Shown here in pieces: positions 33,385 to 43,768 of a stretch of 64,000 bases of DNA (within the stretch, counting starts at the first letter, position 1; the number at the start of each line of letters is the position of its first letter). The stretch is from Bordetella sp. H567. GTDB taxonomy: Bacteria > Pseudomonadota > Gammaproteobacteria > Burkholderiales > Burkholderiaceae_B. The notes beneath the pieces were generated by a model. That model did no database searches. It saw only the letters and a program-made list of their open reading frames with translations, and was not told where the DNA came from. The stretch is from positions 4,910,084 through 4,974,083 of the forward strand of contig NZ_CP012334.1 in NCBI RefSeq assembly GCF_001704295.1, in the 5' to 3' direction. Both the position numbers and the translations under genes were made by a program.

Positions 33385-35423
33385 CGGTCGGCCCCCGCCA
33401 CGGCGGCATCGGTCTTGACGGCGACGGGCCGTGGCCGCGGCGGCATGTCCGACTGGTTGACCGCGACATCGCGCCGCCGTGGCGGCGCATCGGGCGCCTT
33501 GCCCGCGATGTTGGGCTGCTTGGGCGGCGCGTCAGGGGCGTTACCCGCGACGTTGGGCTGCCTGGGCGGCGCATCGGGATGGTCTTCGGTAAGCCAGGCG
33601 TCGAATACCTTGCGGGCGATGGGGGCGGCGGAGCTGGCGCCCCAGCCGGCGTTTTCGACGATCAGCGCGACGGCGATGCGCGGATGGTCCACCGGCGCGA
33701 AGCCCATGAACAGCGCATGGTCGCGCAGGCGCTCGTCGATGGCGCTGGCGTGGTAGCGCGCGCCGCGCAGGCTGTAGACCTGCGCCGTACCGGTCTTGCC
33801 GGCGGCCTGGTAGGCCGTGCCCCGGAAGGCCTGCCGCGCCGTTCCCACGCGCACCACATCGGCCATCGCCCCCTTCACCACGTCCAGGTTGGCCTGGTGC
33901 AGCGGGATCTGGTAGTTGGGCGTGGTGGGCGTATCGGTGAACACGCCGGTGCGCGGGTCTTCCACGGCATGGACCAGGTGCGGCCTGCGATACAGCCCGT
34001 TGTCGGCCAGCGTGGAGGTCGCCTGCGCCAGCTGCAGGATGGTGAAGGCGTTGTAGCCCTGCCCCACCGCCACCGACACCGACTCGCCGGCATACCAGCG
34101 CTGCTTGTCCTTGTCCTTGTAGGCGCTGCGCTTCCAGGCCGTGGACGGCAGCACGCCGCGCTTTTCGCCGTCCAGGTCGATGCCGGTGATCTGCCCGAAG
34201 CCGAATTGCTTGGTGAAGTCGTGCAGCGCGTCCACGCCGATTTCCGGGCCGAGCGAAAAGAAGTAGGTGTCCGAGGACACCACCAGGGCCTTGTGCATGT
34301 CGGTGGGGCCGAACACCGCGCCCGCCGCATTGCGGAATTTCTGTCCGCCAAATTCAAAATAGCCCGGGTCGGGAATGCGGTCGGTCGCGCGCCGCTTGCC
34401 CAGTTCCAGGGCCGCCATGGCCACGAAGGGCTTGTACGTCGAGCCGATCGGATAGGTGCCGTAGATGGGCCGGTTGATCAGGGGATGATCCGGCGATTCG
34501 TTCAGCATGCGCCAGTTATCCACGTCGATGCCGTCGACGAACATATTCGGGTCGAACGAAGGCTGCGACACGAAGGCCAGCACTTCACCCGTGTCCGGCT
34601 CCAGGGCGACCAGGGCGCCGCGCTGGTCCCCAAAGGCCTCCTCGGCGACTTTCTGCAGGCGCATATCGATGGACAGCTTGATGTCGGAGCCCGGAATGGG
34701 ATCGATGCGCCGCAGGGTGCGCACGGGCCGGCCGCCCGCCGTCACTTCCACTTCTTCCATGCCGGTACGGCCGTGCAGCTGGGCTTCCCAGCTCTTTTCG
34801 ATGCCCTTCTTGCCGATGACGTCGGTGCCGCGGTAGTTGCCGAGCTGGCCGCTGGCTTCGAGCTCCTCGATATCGCCGTCGGAGATCCGGCCGATATAGC
34901 CGACCACGTGCCCCGCGGACTTGCCCTCCGGATACTCGCGCACCCAGCGCGCGCGCAGCTCCACGCCAGGGAACTGGAAGGCATGCGCGGCGAACCAGGC
35001 GGCTTCGGTCTCGTTCAGGTTGTCGCGCAGGGTGAGCGTCGCGTAGCGGCTGTTCTCCGCGATGCGGCGCTTGAGCCGGCGCTGGTCCGCCGGGCTGATG
35101 TACACCACCGGTGTCAGGGCCTTGAACAGCGCATCGATACCACCCACCTGCGCCGGCACGATCTCCAGGGTATAGGTGCGGTAGTTGCGCGCCAGCACGA
35201 CCCCGTTGCGGTCCAGTATTTCGCCGCGTCGCGGCGGGATGGGGACGACGGCGATGCGATTGCGGTCCGCGCGCTCGGACAAGCCCTCATAGCGCTCCAC
35301 CTGCAGCATCCAGAAGCGGCCCACGAGCAGGCCGAAGCACAGCAGCGCCGCCACGCCGCCCACCCAGGCGCGCAACCTGAAGCGCTGTTTCTGCTGTGCG
35401 CCGGTTTTTTTGAATTCGAACAT
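33381..35423 (-). CDS. mrdA: penicillin-binding protein 2 (rod transpeptidase)
   Basis: 680 residues. One N-terminal helix (AWVGGVAALLCFGLLVGRFW), a dimerisation/pedestal domain (IPPRRGEILDRNGVVLARNY), then the transpeptidase: GSTYKPF with the active-site Ser, SSDTYFFSLG for the second motif and AGKTGTAQ for KTG. It cross-links lateral wall peptidoglycan with RodA. The C-terminal 60 residues form a proline-rich tail with imperfect DAPPRQPNVAG-type repeats. ATG 35423; the open frame upstream is shadow over mreD. Confidence 0.95.
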   Translation of the reverse strand: MFEFKKTGAQQKQRFRLRAWVGGVAALLCFGLLVGRFWMLQVERYEGLSERADRNRIAVVPIPPRRGEILDRNGVVLARNYRTYTLEIVPAQVGGIDALFKALTPVVYISPADQRRLKRRIAENSRYATLTLRDNLNETEAAWFAAHAFQFPGVELRARWVREYPEGKSAGHVVGYIGRISDGDIEELEASGQLGNYRGTDVIGKKGIEKSWEAQLHGRTGMEEVEVTAGGRPVRTLRRIDPIPGSDIKLSIDMRLQKVAEEAFGDQRGALVALEPDTGEVLAFVSQPSFDPNMFVDGIDVDNWRMLNESPDHPLINRPIYGTYPIGSTYKPFVAMAALELGKRRATDRIPDPGYFEFGGQKFRNAAGAVFGPTDMHKALVVSSDTYFFSLGPEIGVDALHDFTKQFGFGQITGIDLDGEKRGVLPSTAWKRSAYKDKDKQRWYAGESVSVAVGQGYNAFTILQLAQATSTLADNGLYRRPHLVHAVEDPRTGVFTDTPTTPNYQIPLHQANLDVVKGAMADVVRVGTARQAFRGTAYQAAGKTGTAQVYSLRGARYHASAIDERLRDHALFMGFAPVDHPRIAVALIVENAGWGASSAAPIARKVFDAWLTEDHPDAPPRQPNVAGNAPDAPPKQPNIAGKAPDAPPRRRDVAVNQSDMPPRPRPVAVKTDAAVAGADR
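33430..33585. repeat. degenerate tandem repeat encoding the PBP2 tail
   Basis: Three to four units of about 45 nt built on gggcggcgc and ttgggctgc encode DAPPRQPN / DAPPKQPN / DAPPRRRD / DMPPRPRP. They lie beyond the conserved transpeptidase domain at the 3' end of mrdA. Confidence 0.65.
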
Positions 35424-35437
35424 ATCTGGAAAAGCGG

Positions 35438-36001
35438 TCAGACCGAGGCCGCATCGGCATCGTCGGCGCCGCGCGTGGGCAGATGCAGCAACCATCCCGC
35501 GACGGGCCAGAGGGCGGCGGTCAGCGCCGTGCCGACTGCCCAATCCCAGCCCGGCCATTTGCCGGCAATCCAGGCCTTGATCAATACGGTCACCAGCCGC
35601 GCCACGAAGAAGATGGGCAGCATGTGCATGGCCTGGCTCCACAGATCGAAGCGCTGCAGGCGGCGATGCAGAACGACGGCGCCATAGGCCACCAGGGCAT
35701 AGGACAGCGCGTTGCCGCCCAGCACCCCGGCGTCATGCACGTCCATCAACAGCCCAAAGACGAAGGCCGTCACCATGCCGATGCGCCGCGGTTCGTGCAC
35801 GCACCAGAACGCGATGACCAGGATCAGGATATCCGGGGCTTCCTCCCACAGCCGCCACGGCAGCAGCGAGATCAGCCAGACCAGGAGCACCGATCCCCAC
35901 ACCATGGCGGCATGCGCCGGACGCGCGACCCGTTCGGGCTCGACCGTCCGCCGCGGGCGCAGCACCGCGCGATGGGATTCACTCCGGTTTATCGGACTCA
36001 C
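35438..36001 (-). CDS. mreD: rod-shape-determining membrane protein MreD
   Basis: 187 residues, mostly hydrophobic: about five helices starting at MVWGSVLLVWLISLLPWRLW and including ILVIAFWCVHEPRRIGMVTA and FGLLMDVHDAGVLGGNALSY, the MreD signature region. It belongs to the elongasome linking MreB/MreC to PBP2/RodA. Its start overlaps the mreC end by 23 nt and it ends 14 nt before mrdA, an operon arrangement. Confidence 0.92.
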   Translation of the reverse strand: MSPINRSESHRAVLRPRRTVEPERVARPAHAAMVWGSVLLVWLISLLPWRLWEEAPDILILVIAFWCVHEPRRIGMVTAFVFGLLMDVHDAGVLGGNALSYALVAYGAVVLHRRLQRFDLWSQAMHMLPIFFVARLVTVLIKAWIAGKWPGWDWAVGTALTAALWPVAGWLLHLPTRGADDADAASV

Positions 36002-36878
36002 TGGAGTCGGCCTCCTGGCGGTTGACTTCGGCGCGCTTGACGTCGACTTGCAGAACGAGGAAATGCCGGTACCGTTCCGGATGGGCCAGCGGCTCGCACA
36101 GGGCTCGGGCGAAGCCGGACGCGGTATCGCGTTCCACCTTCGTCACCTTGGCCACCGGCAACCCGGCCGGGAACAGGCCGCCGACACCGCTGGTGATAAT
36201 AGTATCGCCCTCTTTGATGTCGGCATTGGCGGCAAGATAGCGCACTTCGATTTTTCCCGGCTGGTTGCTGCCGAAGGCGATCAGGCGCAGTCCATTGCGC
36301 AGGATCTGCACCGGGATGGAGACCTGCTCATCGGTCACCAGCGCGGCCTCGGACGTCATGGGCGTGACCCGCACGATCTGCCCCACCACGCCGCCCTCGT
36401 CGATGACGGGCATGCCCGGCGCCAGGCCCTGGCGGCTGCCTTTGTTGAAAACCAGCCGCTGGTTGAAGGCGTTGGGCGGTTCGTAGAGCACTTCAACGAC
36501 CACCGCCTGCTGCGACAGCGTATCCGTCACGCCCAGCAGGCGGCGCAGCTGGGCGTTTTCCGCGGCCATCTGCGCGGCGTGCGTGGCCACTTGCGCCAGC
36601 TCGATGCGCTGGCGCTGCAGGGCTTCGTTTTCGGAACGGACGAGGTTGGCCGCGTTGTACCACTCGCTGACCTGCTGGACCATGTCGCGCGGCAGCAGGA
36701 CGGCGCGTTGAAAGGGGTAAAGCGCGACGGACACGGCCCGGCGCACGGGCTCCAGGACGCGCCACTGCGAATCGCCCACCAATAGCGCCAGCGCCAGAAC
36801 GACCAGGATGGCCAGTTTCGCCTCGGCGGGCAGGCCGTGTCGGAACAGCCGCGGTGTGGTGGCGTTAAGTTGGGGCAT
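35979..36878 (-). CDS. mreC: rod-shape-determining protein MreC
   Basis: 299 residues: short cytosolic N-terminus, one helix (AKLAILVVLALALLVGDSQW), a coiled coil with EWYNAANLVRSENEALQRQR and THAAQMAAENAQLRRLLG, then two beta-barrel domains (QGLAPGMPVIDEGGVVGQIV, YLAANADIKEGDTIITSG). It is the periplasmic scaffold that activates PBP2. 80 nt after mreB on the same strand. Confidence 0.94.
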   Translation of the reverse strand: MPQLNATTPRLFRHGLPAEAKLAILVVLALALLVGDSQWRVLEPVRRAVSVALYPFQRAVLLPRDMVQQVSEWYNAANLVRSENEALQRQRIELAQVATHAAQMAAENAQLRRLLGVTDTLSQQAVVVEVLYEPPNAFNQRLVFNKGSRQGLAPGMPVIDEGGVVGQIVRVTPMTSEAALVTDEQVSIPVQILRNGLRLIAFGSNQPGKIEVRYLAANADIKEGDTIITSGVGGLFPAGLPVAKVTKVERDTASGFARALCEPLAHPERYRHFLVLQVDVKRAEVNRQEADSSESDKPE

Positions 36879-36958
36879 GGATACTCACGGGCTTATGGCC
36901 CGGTGCCGGCCGCCCACCGTCGCCGCTTCGGCAAAGCGGCCGCGGCCAGGCGCATGGA

Positions 36959-38086
<1,128 letters not shown>

Positions 38087-38104
38087 TTAAACCGTGAATG
38101 ATAA

Positions 38105-38133
38105 CTTATAATTTCAAGGGAAATAGGCGGCAA
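38105..38133 (-). promoter_or_regulatory. candidate sigma70 promoter for mreB
   Basis: On the minus strand ttgccg (38133-38128) and tataag (38110-38105) are 17 nt apart, within an AT-rich island, about 100 nt upstream of the mreB start. The same AT-rich stretch carries a tataat on the plus strand (38107-38112) that could serve gatC, but without a good -35 box. Confidence 0.45.
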
Positions 38134-38219
38134 ATCCCGCCTATTCCAGGCTTTGTAACTACTGCTGGCCTGTCATGTAACGCCCGCCCCCGCGGCTCCC
38201 ACATTTTTTACACCTCCCC

Positions 38220-38528
38220 ATGGCGCTAAACGACGAAGACGTGGCCCGCATTGCCCGGCTGGCCAGAATCGAGCTCACCGCGGAACGGCGCGCGCACGCG
38301 CTGCAGGAGCTCAACGGCATGCTGCACATCATCGAGCGCCTGCAGCAGGAAGACACCGAGGGCGTCGAGCCCATGGCGCACCCGCTGTCGGCGATCGAGG
38401 ACGTGGCGCTGCGCCTGCGCGAAGACCGCGTAACGGAATCCGGCTCCGAAGCCGAACGGGCGGCGCTCATGCGCAATGCGCCGCAAGCGCAGGACGGCCT
38501 GTTCCTGGTCCCCAAGGTGCTGGAGTAG
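38220..38528 (+). CDS. gatC: Asp-tRNA(Asn)/Glu-tRNA(Gln) amidotransferase subunit C
   Basis: 102 residues, the normal size. [12 protein letters not shown] (about 11-22), [15 protein letters not shown] and the C-terminal [18 protein letters not shown] match GatC, a clasp subunit that stabilises GatA-GatB. First gene of gatCA, divergent from mreB. The gatA ATG follows 2 nt after the stop. Confidence 0.94.
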   Translation: MALNDEDVARIARLARIELTAERRAHALQELNGMLHIIERLQQEDTEGVEPMAHPLSAIEDVALRLREDRVTESGSEAERAALMRNAPQAQDGLFLVPKVLE

Positions 38529-38530
38529 TC

Positions 38531-40057
38531 ATGAGCAAACCCGCCCTGCATACCCAATTCGCCGATATCGCCGCCCTGCGGCAGGCGCTGGAACAGCGCC
38601 AGGTCAGCGCGGTCGAACTGGCGTCCAGCGCGCTGGACGCCGCCCAGTCGGCCACCGCCCTGAATGCCTTCCTGCAGATCGATGCCGACCTGACGCTGCA
38701 AGAGGCACGCGCCGCGGACGCTGCCCTGGCCGCCGGCACGGCCGGTCCGCTGACCGGTATTCCCATTGCCCACAAGGACGCCTTCGTCACGCGCGGCTGG
38801 CGCACCACGGCCGGCAGTCGCATGCTGGACGGCTATGTCAGCCCCTTCGACGCCACGGTGGTCGAACGCCTGCGGCAGGCAGGCGCCGTGTCCATCGGCA
38901 AGCTCAATTGCGATGAGTTCGCCATGGGCTCCGGCAACGAGAATTCCGCGTTCGGCCCCGTGCGCAACCCCTGGGATACCGCCGCGGTGCCCGGCGGGTC
39001 ATCGGGCGGCTCGGCCGCCGCGGTGGCGGCCCGCCTGGTGGCCGCGGCTACCGGCACCGACACTGGCGGCTCGGTGCGCCAGCCCGCCGCCCTGTGCGGC
39101 GTGACCGGCATCAAGCCTACCTATGGCACCGTCTCGCGCTTCGGCATCGTCGCCTTCGGCTCCAGCCTGGACCAGGCAGGCCCGCTGGCGGCCAGCAGCC
39201 GCGACGCCCTGGCCCTGCTGGACGCCATGGCCGGCTTCGACCCGCGCGACGCCACCAGCGTCGAACGCTGCGGCAAGGACGCCAACGAACCGGGCCGCGT
39301 GCGGCGCGACTTCGACGCCGCCCAGGGCGCCTACGACGCCGCCGGCGGCAAGCCGCTGGCCGGCCTGCGCATCGGCGTCCCGGCGGAATACGTCGGCGCG
39401 GGCCTGTCCGACGAAGTCCGCGCGGCCGTGGAGGCCGCCCTGGCGCAGTTCGAAGCCCTGGGCGCGCGGCGCGTCGACATCTCGCTGCCGCGCACCGAAC
39501 TCGCGATCCCCGCCTACTACGTCATCGCGCCCGCCGAAGCGTCCAGCAACCTGGCGCGCTACGACGGCGTGCGCTACGGCCATCGCACGGCCGAGTACGG
39601 CGACCTGACGGAAATGATCAGCCGCTCCCGCGCGGAAGGCTTCGGCGACGAAGTGCGGCGGCGCATCCTGATCGGCACCTACGTGCTGTCGCACGGCTAT
39701 TACGACGCCTACTACCTGCAGGCACAGCGCCTGCGCCGCCTGATCGCGCAGGACTTCCAGCGCGCCTTGGCGCAGTGCGACGTGATCATGGGGCCGGTGG
39801 CGCCGACGGTGGCCAAGAACATCGGCGAAAACCGCGACGATCCCACCGCCGATTGGCTAGCCGACGTCTACACGCTGGGCGTCAGCCTGGCCGGCCTGCC
39901 CGCCATGTCGGTGCCGTGCGGCTTCGGCACCGGCGCGCATGCCCGCCGGCCCGTCGGCCTGCAGATCATCGGCAACTATTTCGACGAAGGCCGCCTGCTG
40001 GCAATCGCCGACCGCTACCAACACGTGACCGACTGGCATCAGCGCATGCCGGAATAG
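38531..40057 (+). CDS. gatA: Asp-tRNA(Asn)/Glu-tRNA(Gln) amidotransferase subunit A
   Basis: 508 residues of amidase-signature family. The Lys of the Ser-cisSer-Lys triad is in [10 protein letters not shown] (about 76-85). The glycine-serine stretch [15 protein letters not shown] follows, and the nucleophile Ser sits in [13 protein letters not shown]. GatA releases ammonia from glutamine for transamidation of mischarged tRNA on GatB. A triple tandem repeat separates it from gatB. Confidence 0.95.
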   Translation: MSKPALHTQFADIAALRQALEQRQVSAVELASSALDAAQSATALNAFLQIDADLTLQEARAADAALAAGTAGPLTGIPIAHKDAFVTRGWRTTAGSRMLDGYVSPFDATVVERLRQAGAVSIGKLNCDEFAMGSGNENSAFGPVRNPWDTAAVPGGSSGGSAAAVAARLVAAATGTDTGGSVRQPAALCGVTGIKPTYGTVSRFGIVAFGSSLDQAGPLAASSRDALALLDAMAGFDPRDATSVERCGKDANEPGRVRRDFDAAQGAYDAAGGKPLAGLRIGVPAEYVGAGLSDEVRAAVEAALAQFEALGARRVDISLPRTELAIPAYYVIAPAEASSNLARYDGVRYGHRTAEYGDLTEMISRSRAEGFGDEVRRRILIGTYVLSHGYYDAYYLQAQRLRRLIAQDFQRALAQCDVIMGPVAPTVAKNIGENRDDPTADWLADVYTLGVSLAGLPAMSVPCGFGTGAHARRPVGLQIIGNYFDEGRLLAIADRYQHVTDWHQRMPE

Positions 40058-40074
40058 TCCACCCCGGGAATAAC

Positions 40075-40408
40075 CCACCCCCGAAGCGCTTCGCGCTTCC
40101 CCCTCAAGGGGGCGACGCTGGCGGACCGGCAAAGCCGGATCCGCGGCGTCCCGGATCGGGCAGAGCTGTTTAATGCGATATGAAAACCACCCCCGAAGCG
40201 CTTCGCGCTTCCCCCTCAAGGGGGGCGACGCCGGCGGACCGGCAAAGCCGGATCCGCGGCGTCCCGGATGGGGAAAGAGCTGTTTAATGCGATATAGAAC
40301 ACAACACCGAAGCGCTGGCGCTTTCCCCTCAAAGGGAGCGACGCTGGCGGGCCGGCAAAGCCGGATCTTCGGCGTCCCGGAACGGGATTACCCGTTTCAT
40401 GCGTCGCA
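40075..40408. repeat. GAAGCGCTTC-type intergenic repeat, three tandem copies
   Basis: Units begin near 40076, 40188 and 40300, each about 110 nt: caccccc(g)gaagcgctt at the left, cccctcaagggg, ccggcaaagccgg and gtcccgga in the middle, and gtttaatgcgatat or gtttcatgcg at the right. The third unit is more worn. They occupy nearly all of the 380-nt gap between gatA and gatB. Each unit holds several small palindromes. No gene in this stretch. Confidence 0.9.
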
Positions 40409-40437
40409 GATGGCGCAAAGAGCAATGGACTACTGAC

Positions 40438-41892
40438 ATGAACTGGGAAATCGTCATCGGGCTGGAAACGCACACCCAGCTTTCCACCGACTCGAAGATC
40501 TTTTCGGGCAGCAGCACGCGCTTCGGCGCCGCGCCCAACACGCAGGCCAACGTGGTCGACCTGGCCCTGCCCGGCAGCCTGCCGGTGATGAACCGCGCCG
40601 CCGCCGAACGCGCCATCCGCTTCGGCCTGGCGGTGGGCGGGCAGGTTTCGCCGCGCTCCATCTTCGCGCGCAAGAACTACTTCTACCCCGACCTGCCCAA
40701 GGGCTACCAGATCAGCCAGTACGAAATCCCCGTCGTCGTCGGCGGGTCCCTTTCGTTCTTCGTCGGCGAAACGGCCAAGACCGTGCAGCTGACCCGGGCC
40801 CATCTGGAAGAAGACGCCGGCAAGTCGCTGCACGATGAATTCCACCTGGCCAACGGGGCGCCGGCCAGCGGCATCGACCTGAACCGGGCCGGCACGCCCC
40901 TGCTGGAAATCGTCAGCGAACCGGAAATGCGCTCCGCCGCCGAAGCGGTCGCCTACGCCCGCGCCCTGCACAGCCTGGTCGTCTGGCTGGGCATCTGCGA
41001 CGGCAACATGCAGGAAGGCTCGTTCCGCTGCGACGCCAACGTGTCGGTGCGCCCCATGGGGCAGAAGGAATTCGGCACGCGCACCGAAATCAAGAACGTC
41101 AATTCCTTCCGTTTCCTGGAACGTGCCATCGTGTACGAGGCACGGCGCCAGATCGAGCTGATCGAGGACGGCGGCACCGTGGTGCAGGAAACCCGCCTGT
41201 ACGACGCGGACCGCGACGAAACGCGCAGCATGCGCAGCAAGGAAGACGCGCACGATTACCGCTACTTCCCCGATCCGGATCTGCCCCCGCTGGTGATCTC
41301 GCAAGCATGGGTGGACGAAGTGCGCGCCACCATGCCGGAGCTGCCTGCCGACATTCGGGCGCGCTTCGAGGACCAGTACGGCCTGTCCGCCTACGATGCC
41401 GCCCAGCTGACCACCAGCCGCGACATGGCGGACTACTTCGAAGCCGTTGCCCGCGCCCTGCCGGCGGGCCAGGCCAAGCAGGCCGCCAACTGGATCATGG
41501 GCGAGCTGGCCGCCGCCCTGAACCGTTCCGAAATCGAGGTTGCCGCCTCGCCGGTGCCGGCGCCCGCCCTGGCCGCGCTGATCGCGCGCATCCTGGACGG
41601 CACGATCTCCAACAAGATCGCCCGCGACGTGTTCGCCGGCATGTGGGCCGGGGAGCAGGGCGGCCAGCCCGACGCCATCATCGAAGCACGCGGGCTCAAG
41701 CAGATCAGCGATACAGGCGCCATCGGCGCCATGATCGACGAGGTGCTGGCGGCCAATCCCGCCGTGGTGGAGGAATACCGGGCAGGCAAGCAGAAGGCCT
41801 TCAATTCCCTGGTCGGCCAGATCATGAAGGCTGCCAAGGGCAAGGCCAACCCGCAGCAGGTCAACGAGCTGCTGAAGCAGAAGCTGGGCTAG
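40438..41892 (+). CDS. gatB: Asp-tRNA(Asn)/Glu-tRNA(Gln) amidotransferase subunit B
   Basis: 484 residues. [20 protein letters not shown] at the N-terminus, [19 protein letters not shown] and [15 protein letters not shown] are GatB/GatE signatures; the C-terminal YqeY-like tail ([20 protein letters not shown]) binds tRNA. It phosphorylates and amidates Asp/Glu on mischarged tRNA. It starts at ATG 40438, well after the repeat array, so it may have its own promoter or depend on read-through from gatA. Ends at a terminator shared with convergent pyrE. Confidence 0.95.
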   Translation: MNWEIVIGLETHTQLSTDSKIFSGSSTRFGAAPNTQANVVDLALPGSLPVMNRAAAERAIRFGLAVGGQVSPRSIFARKNYFYPDLPKGYQISQYEIPVVVGGSLSFFVGETAKTVQLTRAHLEEDAGKSLHDEFHLANGAPASGIDLNRAGTPLLEIVSEPEMRSAAEAVAYARALHSLVVWLGICDGNMQEGSFRCDANVSVRPMGQKEFGTRTEIKNVNSFRFLERAIVYEARRQIELIEDGGTVVQETRLYDADRDETRSMRSKEDAHDYRYFPDPDLPPLVISQAWVDEVRATMPELPADIRARFEDQYGLSAYDAAQLTTSRDMADYFEAVARALPAGQAKQAANWIMGELAAALNRSEIEVAASPVPAPALAALIARILDGTISNKIARDVFAGMWAGEQGGQPDAIIEARGLKQISDTGAIGAMIDEVLAANPAVVEEYRAGKQKAFNSLVGQIMKAAKGKANPQQVNELLKQKLG

Positions 41893-41922
41893 GGCCTGCC
41901 AACGCCGGAAGGCGCCTCGCAC
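41892..41922. repeat. stop-codon-associated repeat, copy 2
   Basis: Begins at the gatB TAG stop: gggcctgccaacgccggaag continuing into gcgcctcgcacc. It is the partner of 32197-32227 after mutY and shows the same position relative to the stop codon. Confidence 0.7.
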
Positions 41923-41943
41923 CGGCCGGCGCGAGGCCACGAC

Positions 41944-41970
41944 AAGCCCCGTTCCCGGGGCTTTCGTTCT
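41944..41970 (+). terminator. intrinsic terminator between gatB and pyrE
   Basis: aagcccc (41944-41950) and ggggctt (41957-41963) form a 7-bp stem with a 6-nt loop, followed by the T-rich ttcgttctt. It ends just before the pyrE stop, so it serves gatB. Confidence 0.75.
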
Positions 41971-42651
41971 TCAGCCGGCCACGCCGTATTTCTGGCGATA
42001 CGCCAGCACGGCCTGCCGATGCTCGGCGAATTCCGTCGCGTTCTCCATCAGCTTCAGGATATCGGTCAGCGAAGCGATGCTGACCACCGGAATGCCGTAG
42101 GTGCGTGCGACGTCCTGCACCGCGGAATGCGCGGACAGCGCATCGTCCGGCCCGGCGCGTTCCATGCGGTCCAGCGCGATCAGCACGGCGGCGGGTTCGG
42201 CGCCCGCGGCACGGATGATGTCCACGGATTCGCGCACCGACGTCCCCGCGGTGATCACGTCGTCGATGATGACGACCTTGCCCTTGAGCGGCGCGCCGAC
42301 CAGCGTGCCGCCTTCGCCGTGGTCCTTGGCTTCCTTGCGGTTGTAGGCGAAGGGAATCGCCCGGCCGCCACCGCGCGGATCGGCGGCCAGCGCCATGGCC
42401 GCGGCGGTCGCCAGTGGAATGCCCTTGTAGGCCGGGCCGAAGAGCATGTCGAAGGGCAGCCCGGAATCCAGCAAGGCCCGGGCATAGAAGGCCCCCAGGC
42501 GATTCATGGAAGCACCGTCGCTGAACAGCCCGGCATTGAAGAAATACGGGCTGATGCGCCCCGATTTGACCTTGAAACTTCCGAAACGCAGCACGCCCTG
42601 GTCTAGGGCGAAACGCACGAACTGGACGGAGGGAGCGGCGGAAGCGGTCAT
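41971..42651 (-). CDS. pyrE: orotate phosphoribosyltransferase
   Basis: 226 residues. The PRPP-binding motif is [18 protein letters not shown], with the orotate/phosphate loops [13 protein letters not shown] and [18 protein letters not shown]. PyrE makes OMP in pyrimidine synthesis. ATG 42651 is supported by family length; the frame continues upstream with no ribosome site. The typical divergent partner xth lies on the other side of a repeat copy. Confidence 0.94.
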   Translation of the reverse strand: MTASAAPSVQFVRFALDQGVLRFGSFKVKSGRISPYFFNAGLFSDGASMNRLGAFYARALLDSGLPFDMLFGPAYKGIPLATAAAMALAADPRGGGRAIPFAYNRKEAKDHGEGGTLVGAPLKGKVVIIDDVITAGTSVRESVDIIRAAGAEPAAVLIALDRMERAGPDDALSAHSAVQDVARTYGIPVVSIASLTDILKLMENATEFAEHRQAVLAYRQKYGVAG

Positions 42652-42802
42652 ACGGTCACCGGAAACGGGAAATTCGAGAGAAACCGGAATTATGCCTGCT
42701 CCGTCCGCCGAGCCAGGCCGAGCCCTGCCGGTGCCGGCCGCCGCCAGTCCCAGCACGCGGGTACCCATTTCAGTTATCCATGCCGCCGCCCGCCACCCGC
42801 GT

Positions 42803-42905
42803 CGCATGAAACAGGTGCGGCCCGACGGGGGACGCAGCGGATCCGGCTCCGCCGGTCCGCCAGCGTCGCCCCCTCGAGGGGGAAGCGCGCAGCGCTTCGG
42901 GGGTG
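42803..42905. repeat. GAAGCGCTTC-type intergenic repeat, inverted copy
   Basis: Read on the minus strand it runs from cccccgaagcgctgcgcgct through cccctcgaggggg and ccggcggagccgg to gtttcatgcgac, the same element as at 40075-40408 and 6365-6553 but in the opposite orientation. It lies in the 302-nt gap between pyrE and xth. Confidence 0.88.
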
Positions 42906-42953
42906 GGCTCGATTTCAGGTACGCTAGCGGCCGTCCTCCTATCCCTGGCCAAC

Positions 42954-43736
42954 ATGCTGCGCATCATCTCCGCAAACCTGAACGGCATCCGCTCCGCCGC
43001 GAACAAAGGCTTCTTTCCCTGGGTGGCCAAGCAGAACGCCGACTTCATCTGCCTGCAGGAACTGAAGGCCCAGGCGGCCGACATGACGCTGGAAATGCTC
43101 AACCCGCCGGGGCTGTACGGCTATTTCCACTACGCCGAAAAGAAGGGCTACAGCGGGGTCGGGGTCTACGCCCGCACCCAGCCGCTGCAGGTCATCGAAG
43201 GCCTGGGCGTGCCGGAAATCGACAGCGAAGGCCGCTACCTGGAACTGGTCTACGACCAGCATTCGATCATTTCGGTCTACCTGCCGTCGGGATCCAGCGG
43301 CGAACACCGGCAGACCGCCAAATTCGCCTTCATGGAGCACTTCTACACCCACCTGGCCACGTTGGTGAAATGCGGGCGGCAGGTCGTGCTGTGCGGCGAC
43401 TGGAACATCGCGCACAACGAGATCGACCTGAAGAACTGGAAGGGCAACATGAAGAACAGCGGCTTCCTGCCGGAGGAACGCGCCTGGTTGACCAAGGTTT
43501 TCGCCGACCTGGGCTGGACCGACGTCTATCGACGCCTGCATCCGGAGGCCACCGGCGAAGCCTATACGTGGTGGAGCAACCGCGGGCAGGCCTGGGCCAA
43601 GAACGTCGGCTGGCGGATCGACTACCAGATCGCCACCCCGGAAATCGCCGCCACGGCCAAGGCCGCCGCCATCTACAAGGACGAGCGCTTCAGCGATCAT
43701 GCGCCGCTGATAATCGATTACGACACGGTGTTGTAG
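42954..43736 (+). CDS. xth: exodeoxyribonuclease III
   Basis: 260 residues of the ExoIII/AP endonuclease family: [19 protein letters not shown] with the metal-binding Asn, [11 protein letters not shown] with the catalytic Glu, [13 protein letters not shown] with the Asp-Asn pair, and the final [11 protein letters not shown] with the Asp-His dyad. It cuts abasic sites and degrades 3' ends in base-excision repair. The start chosen is ATG 42954; a longer reading begins inside the repeat element. Confidence 0.93.
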   Translation: MLRIISANLNGIRSAANKGFFPWVAKQNADFICLQELKAQAADMTLEMLNPPGLYGYFHYAEKKGYSGVGVYARTQPLQVIEGLGVPEIDSEGRYLELVYDQHSIISVYLPSGSSGEHRQTAKFAFMEHFYTHLATLVKCGRQVVLCGDWNIAHNEIDLKNWKGNMKNSGFLPEERAWLTKVFADLGWTDVYRRLHPEATGEAYTWWSNRGQAWAKNVGWRIDYQIATPEIAATAKAAAIYKDERFSDHAPLIIDYDTVL

Positions 43737-43768
43737 GTGGTTAGCCCTTTTGGGCGCTGATGGGATTT

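Noticed and set aside
33369-35687. 772-residue plus-strand frame
   Set aside because: Antisense of mrdA; no recognisable domain.
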